DNA of 23,264 nucleotides from Candidatus Woesebacteria bacterium (GTDB lineage Bacteria; Patescibacteriota; Microgenomatia; UBA8517), in contig JAPLZT010000053.1 of assembly GCA_026394855.1 (NCBI GenBank), positions 1 to 23,264 on the forward strand, in the 5' to 3' direction. Below, in pieces: positions 7,144 through 15,028 of the stretch (within the stretch, counting starts at the first letter, position 1; every line of letters begins with the position of its first letter). The notes below the pieces were generated by a model that was not told the DNA's origin, ran no database searches, and worked only from the letters and a program-made list of their open reading frames with translations. Position numbers and translations under genes: made by a program.

Positions 7144-7161
7144 AAATATGTATTGTACCAT
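7133..7161 (+). promoter_or_regulatory. Promoter of brnTA
   Basis: A consensus TTGACA (7133-7138), 17 bp, then TACCAT (7156-7161). The start would be near 7168, only about 7 nt before the ATG at 7175, so the message is almost leaderless. This decides the brnT start, because the earlier ATGs at 7148 and 7163 lie in the promoter itself. Confidence 0.65.
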
Positions 7162-7175
7162 TATGTACAGTGGTA
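7154..7175. promoter_or_regulatory. Inverted repeats over the brnTA -10 and start site
   Basis: TGTAC (7154-7158) and GTACA (7165-7169) form an inverted repeat with a 6-nt spacer, and TACCA (7156-7160) with TGGTA (7171-7175) form a second, nested one. They cover the -10 box and the expected transcription start. A second operator half-site set for autoregulation is likely but unproven. Confidence 0.4.
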
Positions 7176-7436
7176 TGGATGGATTTGATTGGGACGAGTG
7201 GAATAGAAACAAAAACTGGATAGGTCACAAGGTTACTTATAGGGAATGCGAAGAAGTATTTTTTAATGAACCAAGGATTATATACAAAGATATTAAACAT
7301 TCCACGCTTGAGGATCGCTTTGGGATGCTTGGGGAAACGGACAATAGAAAATGGTTGCATATCACTTTTACTATCAGAGAAAATAATATTAGGGTAATTT
7401 CAGCCAGGGATCAAAATAAAAAGGAAAGGAAATATT

Positions 7437-7465
<29 letters not shown>
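7175..7465 (+). CDS. brnT: BrnT family toxin (DUF497)
   Basis: A 96-residue protein of the BrnT/DUF497 family, the ribonuclease toxin of type II BrnTA systems. It opens with FDWDEWNRNKNWIGHKVTY, the family's FEWDxxKxxxNxxKHG-like block, continues with ECEEVFFNEPRII, EDRFGMLG and LHITFTIREN, and ends with the characteristic IRVISARDQNKKERKYYE. The lysine-histidine order of the KHG motif is altered to GHK. BrnT enzymes cleave mRNA in the cytosol and halt growth when not held by BrnA. The start follows from the promoter, which leaves only ATG 7175 downstream of the transcription start. The last 29 bp overlap brnA, so the two are translated together. The gene is divergent from a DNA glycosylase. 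Confidence 0.85.
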
Positions 7466-9349
<1,884 letters not shown>

Positions 9350-9646
9350 TTATTGTTCTGTAGCCAAAATATCCTCAAACTTAACAAACAAATATTCTAT
9401 ACTTCCTATTTTTACTTCATTTCCTCCCCATTTCTTATAAATTACTTTATCTCCAACTTTTACAGGAGATGATTTTTTTGTTCCCTTCTCTGTAATTTCA
9501 GATGCTCCTACTGCTAAAACTTTTCCTTTTTGTGGTTTTTCAGAAGCGTTATCCGGAAGATATATCCCGGAAGAGGTTTTAACCTCTTTTTCCAGAGGCT
9601 CAATTAAGATATACCCTGCTGTTGGTTTCAAATTTAGCTTTGTCAT
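9350..9646 (-). CDS. groS: Co-chaperonin GroES
   Basis: A 98-residue GroES. It begins LNLKPTAGYILIEPLEKE, carries the mobile loop KTSSGIYLPDNASEKPQKG that docks on GroEL, and contains VKVGDKVIYKKWGGNEVKI of the beta-barrel. The heptameric lid closes the GroEL cage. Length is normal. A ribosome site AGGA lies 8 nt before the ATG, inside the CIRCE operator. It is the first gene of the groES-groEL operon, with a consensus promoter upstream. Confidence 0.97.
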   Translation of the reverse strand: MTKLNLKPTAGYILIEPLEKEVKTSSGIYLPDNASEKPQKGKVLAVGASEITEKGTKKSSPVKVGDKVIYKKWGGNEVKIGSIEYLFVKFEDILATEQ

Positions 9647-9647
9647 A

Positions 9648-9674
9648 TTAGCATTCCTAAAGACTGAGTGCTAT
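9648..9674. promoter_or_regulatory. CIRCE operator (HrcA binding site)
   Basis: TTAGCATTC, nine bases, GAGTGCTAT. The CIRCE consensus is TTAGCACTC-N9-GAGTGCTAA, so only two of the eighteen arm bases differ. It overlaps the expected transcription start and ends one base before the groES start codon, so it could block transcription and also cover the ribosome site in the RNA. It predicts an hrcA gene elsewhere in the genome. Confidence 0.92.
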
Positions 9675-9701
9675 TTTATTTATTTAGTCACCACATGTCA
9701 A
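9673..9701 (-). promoter_or_regulatory. Promoter of groES-groEL
   Basis: On the minus strand TTGACA (9696-9701), 17 bp, TAAAAT (9673-9678). Transcription would start near 9666, within CIRCE. This is a housekeeping-sigma promoter; no heat-shock sigma element is seen. Confidence 0.85.
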
Positions 9702-9708
9702 GAACTGA

Positions 9709-9921
9709 TTAAATTTCCCTCTCTCCTCTAACATTAAATGCCCTCGTGAGACATTTAGCTGCATGACGTATTAGATAGTTGGCAGCGGTTCTGTTGCCTT
9801 TTCTCATTACATATTTGACAAGGCTTAAAGAATCGGCACAATCTTTCAGATATCCGGCTTCTTCAGTTTTTATTTCATCCGCCTCAGTCCGATAAACCGA
9901 TTGGATGATAAGACTTTCCAT
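9709..9921 (-). CDS. Small hypothetical protein
   Basis: A 70-residue soluble protein starting MESLIIQSVYRTEADE and containing two likely helices (about 21-45 and 42-60) with the segment YVMRKGNRTAANYLIRHAAKCL. It has no membrane helix and no motif I recognise. It starts 10 bp after the stop of the broken nucleotidyltransferase gene on the same strand and ends just before the groES promoter, so it was probably co-transcribed with that gene. No ribosome site is obvious. Composition and position favour a real gene over chance, but not strongly. Confidence 0.5.
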   Translation of the reverse strand: MESLIIQSVYRTEADEIKTEEAGYLKDCADSLSLVKYVMRKGNRTAANYLIRHAAKCLTRAFNVRGEREI

Positions 9922-9931
9922 GTGCCGTATT

Positions 9932-10771
9932 TTACACAGACAATCTTTTTAATACAACTTGTCCCCAACTCACAGGGTGAAAAATAGCTTTATGTATAGT
10001 AACTATTTCGCGAGTAATTTTAGGCTTCATATACAAATATTGTAACCTGAAAGCAAGTTTCTCAACAACATTAACAAACAACGTGTGGGTTTTAGAATAT
10101 AAATTATTATTTATTGGTTCAATACGAACAGCATTTGGCCAATAATCTAAAATCCACCTATTTTTTTGTAGAAACCTTTGACAAATGTTTTCTTTATCTA
10201 CAATTGGAACAACTTGAGCAATTTCGTGGGCTGAATAAATATTTCTGTCCTTTCTGTCCCAAGATAGAGCCGATTCATCCAGCCAGATATTTAAACAAAG
10301 TTTATCTTTTTGATTGATATCCCCCGGTTTTCTTACCCCGTAATTCATTATTCTTAATACCAAATACGTAAGCAGTCTGGTTGTCCAAAGACAATTTATT
10401 TTAGTAATAATCATCAAATCAATATCGGATTCTTCTTACGCATTATTCATGGCCAAAGCCCCAGTAATAAACACTCCCTTAATGGTAGGGAATTTGGCCA
10501 AGATAGATGCATTTTTCTTTGCAATCTCAATTTTTCTTTTAGAAATTCTTTCCTTTAATGCCCTTTTGTAAAGAAGATTTTCTTTACCTTTTAGAAAGTA
10601 CAGTCCGTCTTTGTTTAAGATTTCTTTCGTCTTTTTGAATAAGGAGAGTCCCTTTTTTCCCACTCCCCATTTAATTATTTCCTTTGCATTTAACGGATAA
10701 TCAAAAATGTCGTGATATAGGATAGAAGCGGCCTCACTCTTGCCTAAAAACTCATTATCTTGCAATCCCAT
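9932..10771 (-). pseudogene. Nucleotidyltransferase-domain gene interrupted by an in-frame TAA
   Basis: Read through, the frame gives about 279 residues with one internal TAA at 10436-10438. The first part (111 codons) ends KGVFITGALAMNNA and the second resumes EESDIDLMIITK in the same frame. Together they form the nucleotidyltransferase signature, G-A-L-A-M near the start followed by SDIDL with its two metal-binding aspartates. The later part (VRKPGD, LCLNIWLDESAL, YSAHEIAQVVP, NRWILDYWPNA) continues without damage and looks like a full-length family member. The stop separates the two halves of the active site, so the normal product cannot work. A recent nonsense mutation is the simplest reading; a sequence error or readthrough cannot be excluded. 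The substrate is unknown. The start overlaps the solute-binding protein gene by 17 bp. Confidence 0.75.
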
Positions 10772-12056
10772 ATTGCTTTAGTATCTGCGACACTCCCTGG
10801 GCAACCGTAGGTAGAACCTTTACTGCAGTACTTCTGGCATTTACTGCGTTCACAGCATCTTCAAAATATTTATTAATAAGAGAGTTAATTCCGGTTGGAC
10901 CATCAAAAGTCCTTGACTGTAAATACCAGCTTCGTGCATTTGGAGCTTGCGAAACAATTGATCCTAATATTGGGTGATCTGTTAGTAAAGAGGCCATGTC
11001 TACTCTTGGATAGACTTCTCCGAATTTTCTTTGCTTGGAAGAATTTGCGTAAAGTTTTGAAAGCGAATCGCGGGACGAAATAAACTTTAAAAATTCCCAT
11101 GCAGCCGTTTTATTCTTTCCTTTATTTGAAACTCCCTGCACCCAATAGGTTGCGTATGCTACATCTTTTTGATTTGAACTTCCTTTCGCAAGTTGAGGAA
11201 GAGGGACAGTCTTAAAATTTAAGGATGGATTAAGTTGTAAAATCTCAAAAGCTCTCCAAGACGGAGCTAGATACATAGCAAGTTTTCCTCCTGCAAACAT
11301 TGCTGTTGATGTCGGAAGAGAGGAATCCCAAACCCCATCGTTGGAAGAAAACAGAGTAAAAAATGTAAGAGCGTCTTCCGCCAACTTTCCGATGGGGTTT
11401 GAAAGATCTGCTCCATTTTGAAGCATCATTAGAGCCAATATCTCCTGCCAATTATCTACGTTCTCGGTTCTACCCAATGCTACTCCCGATTGAATAATGT
11501 TTCCTTTATCGTCTTTCGTGGTTAATTCTATAGCCAAGCTTCTTAAATCATCCCAGGTTGTGGGAGGAGTCTTGCCGTAACTTGCAAAAATATCGCTATT
11601 AATAAATAAAGTCAATGCGTCATACCCCAAAGGAATTCCTAAAATTCCAGATCCTTCTGTTAGGTCACTCGCAATAACCGGATAGAAAACTTGAGAAAAT
11701 TCCGAAGGAGTCATAATGGAAACAGGAATTGGATCAAGATAATTTTTAAACATCGGTACCCAAGAATTATGGAACGTAAAAATATCAGGACCCGTTCCTT
11801 TAGCTAAGGCGTTTGTGAGCCTTTCTCTATAATCCTGTTGCGACTGCTTAATATACTTTACTTTTACTTTAGGATTTTTTGCCTCATACTCGGCTATCAA
11901 TGGAGAAATGGTGGATTCATCCTCCCAAAGACTCCACCAGACAATTTCCCCGGAAGACGGTTTTGTTGAAGTTTTTCCTTTAAAAAAAACAAAAAAGACA
12001 AGCCCAAGAAGCGCTAAAACAACAACAATTAGAATAAGAACTTTGGGAAATCGCAT
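10755..12056 (-). CDS. Membrane-anchored ABC-type extracellular solute-binding protein (family 1)
   Basis: A 433-residue protein with an N-terminal membrane helix (about 5-25) and a periplasmic-binding-type domain of the sugar-binding family 1. Visible blocks are IVWWSLWEDESTISPLIAEYE, GPDIFTFHNSWVPMF, LGIPLGYDALTLFINSDIF, PPTTWDDLRSLAIELT, MFAGGKLAMYLAPSW and KTAAWEFLKFISS. There is no lipobox cysteine, so it is held by the helix and not by a lipid. It should capture sugars or oligosaccharides outside the membrane, but no permease or ATPase gene is in the window. Longer in-frame starts (12080, 12221) overlap the divergent VanW gene or its promoter, so 12056 is preferred. Its 3' end overlaps the broken nucleotidyltransferase gene. 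Confidence 0.87.
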   Translation of the reverse strand: MRFPKVLILIVVVLALLGLVFFVFFKGKTSTKPSSGEIVWWSLWEDESTISPLIAEYEAKNPKVKVKYIKQSQQDYRERLTNALAKGTGPDIFTFHNSWVPMFKNYLDPIPVSIMTPSEFSQVFYPVIASDLTEGSGILGIPLGYDALTLFINSDIFASYGKTPPTTWDDLRSLAIELTTKDDKGNIIQSGVALGRTENVDNWQEILALMMLQNGADLSNPIGKLAEDALTFFTLFSSNDGVWDSSLPTSTAMFAGGKLAMYLAPSWRAFEILQLNPSLNFKTVPLPQLAKGSSNQKDVAYATYWVQGVSNKGKNKTAAWEFLKFISSRDSLSKLYANSSKQRKFGEVYPRVDMASLLTDHPILGSIVSQAPNARSWYLQSRTFDGPTGINSLINKYFEDAVNAVNARSTAVKVLPTVAQGVSQILKQYGIAR

Positions 12057-12071
12057 ATATCTTATTTCTAA

Positions 12072-12081
12072 TGGTATCATA
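12072..12081. promoter_or_regulatory. Divergent promoter core for VanW and solute-binding protein genes
   Basis: On the plus strand TGGTATCAT (12072-12080) is an extended -10, with a start expected near 12087, about 4 nt before the VanW ATG. On the minus strand TATGAT (12076-12081) overlaps it and would start transcription near 12069, about 13 nt before the binding-protein ATG. The two -10 boxes share five base pairs, so the polymerases must compete. Confidence 0.45.
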
Positions 12082-12090
12082 TTTGTAGAG

Positions 12091-13848
12091 ATGCTAAAAA
12101 AGAATTTCTGGGATAATCCCCATATTAAAAATAATAAAGAACGGATCTTAATTTTTTTTGAAATATTAGTGATTATTTTTTGTATCTCTAACCTTGCCTT
12201 TACAGGAAGGGTATTCCCCAATACTTATGTTGCCGGCATAGGCCTTGGAGGCAAAACCGAAAAGCAGGCAATTGAGACATTGGGACAAAAAATAAGCATT
12301 CCTGAAAATATCAGACTTGTGTACTTAACCCAGACATTTGACATAACTGTAGGTTCCATAGACTTATTTCCGGATTTTAGCGCTTCAGTCCAAAACGCTT
12401 TAGGAATTCATAGAACCGGAAATATTATCTACGATTTTAAACAAAGGATTTTTTCTTTCTTTAGACGAGAAGATTTGGGTCTTAAATTAACCAAAAACGA
12501 TGAAAAACTTAACGATTTGATCTCTGTTATTTCTGATCAGATCGAAGTTAATCCGATTTATCCATCGCTTAAGATTGTGGACGGCAAAGTAGTTTTAGAA
12601 AAAGGAAGCATCGGATATAAACTTGATCGGAATCTGTTAATCGCAAAGATTGGCCATAATTTCTCTTTTTTGGATGGATCAGATATTGCAATTTCCCTCC
12701 TTATGGTTGATCCTCGACTTAATCAAGAAGAGGAAACAAGGTTTTTAAAAAGAGGTAAAAAATTGCTTGATAAAAAACTAACAATTTCTTACGAAGATCA
12801 GATGTTTACCTACCAAAAAGAAAATCTTTTTATGTTTCTTGACCCCAATAATGTTTATGACACCAAAAAAATTTCAGACATCTCTTCCGAAATTGTAAAC
12901 AAACTAAACCAGGAACCTGTTAATTCCGTATTTGTTTTTGAAGAAGGAAAAGTAAAAGAGTTTACTCCTTCTAAGAATGGTGTAAAAGCAAACGAGAAGG
13001 TTCTTTCTCAAATGATAGTTGGCAACTTAAGAACACTGGAAGAAACCGACGCTGAAATATCAAATATTACTGTCCCCGTCACTTTAACTCCCCCGCAAGT
13101 TACAACATCAGATGTAAACAATCTGGGAATTAAAGAACTTATCGGCACAGGGATTTCATATTTTGCAGGCTCTATTCCGGGAAGAATACACAATGTAAAT
13201 CTTGCCGCATCTAAATTTACGGGGGTCATCGTTCCCCCCGGGGAAACTTTTTCATTTACCAAAACCGTGGGGGATATTTCAGCGCAAACAGGCTACAGGC
13301 AAGCATATATAATTTCGGGAGGAAAAACTATTCTTGGAGATGGCGGCGGAGTTTGTCAGGTTTCAACAACCCTTTTTAGAGCTGCATTAAATGCGGGGCT
13401 TCCAATTCTTGAAAGGACAGCTCATGCTTATAGGGTCGGTTATTACGAACAATCCTCCCCCCCGGGACTTGATGCCACAGTTTATAGCCCAACGGTTGAT
13501 TTAAAATTTAAGAACGATACCTCAAATCACATTCTTATTCAAACACGGGTTGACAACAAAAAAATGATGCTGACTTTCGAAATATACGGAACAAACGACG
13601 GAAGAGTTTCAACGATCTCAGGATCGGTAGTTACCAACCAAATTGCACCACCACCAGACGTATATCAAGATGATCCCACACTTGCTATAGATAAAGTCAC
13701 CCAAACAGAACACAAGGCTTGGGGGGCAACAGTTACATTTAATTACACAGTAGAAAGAAACGGAGAAACGATTTTCAAAAAAACATTTACTTCAAAATAT
13801 CAGCCTTGGGCTGCAGTTTACTTGCGGGGAACTGCTGCTGTACAATAA
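12091..13848 (+). CDS. VanW family surface protein with peptidoglycan-binding-like repeats
   Basis: A 585-residue protein with a single membrane helix near the N-terminus (about 19-38), so most of it lies outside the cell. The middle (about 45-350) contains two PG_binding_4-like regions (for example YVAGIGLGGKTEKQAIETLG and KGSIGYKLDRNLLIAKIGH). The VanW domain follows (about 355-480), with FTGVIVPPGETFSFTKTVG, GDGGGVCQVSTTLFRAAL (C422 near its centre) and ERTAHAYRVGYY. The C-terminal 90 residues resemble a G5-like beta domain. VanW occurs in some vancomycin-resistance clusters, but its biochemical activity is unknown; here a wall-associated role is likely. The start at 12091 follows an extended -10 box; a longer frame back to 11908 runs antisense through the neighbour. 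TsaC-TsaE follows 4 bp later. Confidence 0.9.
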   Translation: MLKKNFWDNPHIKNNKERILIFFEILVIIFCISNLAFTGRVFPNTYVAGIGLGGKTEKQAIETLGQKISIPENIRLVYLTQTFDITVGSIDLFPDFSASVQNALGIHRTGNIIYDFKQRIFSFFRREDLGLKLTKNDEKLNDLISVISDQIEVNPIYPSLKIVDGKVVLEKGSIGYKLDRNLLIAKIGHNFSFLDGSDIAISLLMVDPRLNQEEETRFLKRGKKLLDKKLTISYEDQMFTYQKENLFMFLDPNNVYDTKKISDISSEIVNKLNQEPVNSVFVFEEGKVKEFTPSKNGVKANEKVLSQMIVGNLRTLEETDAEISNITVPVTLTPPQVTTSDVNNLGIKELIGTGISYFAGSIPGRIHNVNLAASKFTGVIVPPGETFSFTKTVGDISAQTGYRQAYIISGGKTILGDGGGVCQVSTTLFRAALNAGLPILERTAHAYRVGYYEQSSPPGLDATVYSPTVDLKFKNDTSNHILIQTRVDNKKMMLTFEIYGTNDGRVSTISGSVVTNQIAPPPDVYQDDPTLAIDKVTQTEHKAWGATVTFNYTVERNGETIFKKTFTSKYQPWAAVYLRGTAAVQ

Positions 13849-13852
13849 CATA

Positions 13853-15028
13853 ATGCAAATTGTCAAAGAAAACCCGAATGTAGTCGGATTGGCCGTTAAT
13901 GTATTAAAAAAAGGGGGACTGGTAGTATTTCCCTGCGAAACCACATATGGAATAGCAGCGGATGCAACAAACCTTAAAGCCGTAAAAAAACTAAATTCTT
14001 ATAAGAAAAGGCCAATTGGAAAACCGTATTCAATTGCCGTATCCAACATAAAAATGGCTGAAAAGTATGTAAGCCTAAATTCTACAGCCAGAAACATTTA
14101 CAAAGAATTTTTACCCGGCCCCATAACCGTCGTCTCTTACGGAAAGCATGAAGCTCCCACGACCTCACGGTCGGGGTATCTTCTCCCCACGCTTCGTCGG
14201 GAGCGGAATCCCTCCGAAGCGAAAAACTCTTCGCTTCAATCCGCGAGCTCACGCTCTCGGTGTTTCGCGAAGGGGGATAAACTGGCAAAAGGAATAGAAT
14301 CCGAAACAGGAACTTTAGGAGTCAGGATTTCAAGCTACCTTTTAGTTAACCAAATAGTTAAAATCCTTGGGTTTCCAATAACAGCAACCTCTGCCAATGC
14401 TTCATACATGAAACGTCCTTATAGAGTGTCAGATATCTTGGACAATATTTCAGAAAAACAAAAAAGTCTTATTGATTTAATAATCAATGCGGGAGAACTC
14501 CCTCACAATGAACCGTCAACGGTTATTGATACAACCCTAGACGATCCCGTTATTTTGAGACAGGGAAAGATAAAATTTAAGGACAAAAACGAAGTTTTTT
14601 CAGGAAGCGAGGAAAATACGCAAAATATTGCCAAGGAGCTTTTTCAAAAATATGAAAATTACTTAGGTAAAAGACCTATTATTTTTGCCCTTATAGGAGA
14701 AATGGGATCAGGTAAAACACAATTTACAAAAGGGCTGGGAAAAGTTTTGGGGATAAAAGAGGAAATAGTCTCCCCTACTTTTAATTTTGTTTTAGAATAT
14801 AAAAAACTAACCCATATAGATGCCTGGAGACTTCAAAAGCCTGAAGAGCTAAATACCTTGGGCTTTCTTAAAATGATTGAGGATAAAAACATGGTAATAG
14901 CAATTGAATGGGCCGATAGAGTTATTAATGAAATCAAAAACCAAAGAGAACATGCACTAGTTGTTTGGGTAAAAATTAAGTATGGGAAAAGAGGAAATGA
15001 AAGGCTAATTAGCTGGGGAGTAATATAA
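13853..15028 (+). CDS. tsaC-tsaE: TsaC-TsaE fusion (t6A tRNA modification)
   Basis: A 391-residue fusion of two t6A enzymes. Residues 1-240 are TsaC/Sua5 (YrdC fold), which makes threonylcarbamoyl-AMP from threonine, bicarbonate and ATP: FPCETTYGIAADA (26-38), KKRPIGKPYSI (51-61) and the TSAN motif (179-182) are present. Residues 250-391 are TsaE, the ATPase that resets the TsaD complex: Walker A GEMGSGKTQF (282-291), SPTF (307-310), HIDAWRL (321-327) and IEWADR (351-356). A 42-residue insertion (about 99-140) interrupts TsaC between ITVVSYGK and KLAKGIESETGTLGVRI, where relatives are continuous. It is encoded by a GC-rich, hairpin-forming block. The stop overlaps the tsaD start (TAATG). Confidence 0.92.
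   Translation: MQIVKENPNVVGLAVNVLKKGGLVVFPCETTYGIAADATNLKAVKKLNSYKKRPIGKPYSIAVSNIKMAEKYVSLNSTARNIYKEFLPGPITVVSYGKHEAPTTSRSGYLLPTLRRERNPSEAKNSSLQSASSRSRCFAKGDKLAKGIESETGTLGVRISSYLLVNQIVKILGFPITATSANASYMKRPYRVSDILDNISEKQKSLIDLIINAGELPHNEPSTVIDTTLDDPVILRQGKIKFKDKNEVFSGSEENTQNIAKELFQKYENYLGKRPIIFALIGEMGSGKTQFTKGLGKVLGIKEEIVSPTFNFVLEYKKLTHIDAWRLQKPEELNTLGFLKMIEDKNMVIAIEWADRVINEIKNQREHALVVWVKIKYGKRGNERLISWGVI
14147..14272. repeat. GC-rich palindromic insertion element inside tsaC
   Basis: A 126-bp block (42 codons) of much higher GC than its surroundings sits in a conserved stretch of TsaC and keeps the frame. It contains several stems: CGACC/GGTCG (14160-14173), GCTCCC/GGGAGC (14153-14158 with 14199-14204), GAAGCGA/TCGCTTC (14216-14237), CCG-GAGC/GCTC-CGG (14241-14260) and the palindrome TTCGCGAA (14264-14271). 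Two of the hairpins share the loop TCAC. This is the layout of a Rickettsia-type palindromic element in a coding gene. It has no transposase and no clear target duplication. Confidence 0.65.

Noticed and set aside
7106..7360. N-terminal extension of the DNA glycosylase back to 7360
   Set aside because: It lies antisense to brnT and upstream of a perfect TATAAT; the HhH-GPD domain starts after 7105.
10418..10438. Frameshift in the nucleotidyltransferase gene
   Set aside because: The two halves are in the same frame; only a TAA codon separates them.
9932..10771. Stop-codon reassignment in this genome
   Set aside because: The stop is TAA. Genes here end with TAA, TAG and TGA at sensible places, for example GroEL with TGA and BrnA with TAG, so a standard code fits.
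11908..12090. 61-residue N-terminal extension of the VanW protein
   Set aside because: It runs antisense through the start of the solute-binding protein gene and has low-complexity composition. The ATG at 12091 follows a promoter and begins a normal membrane-anchored protein.
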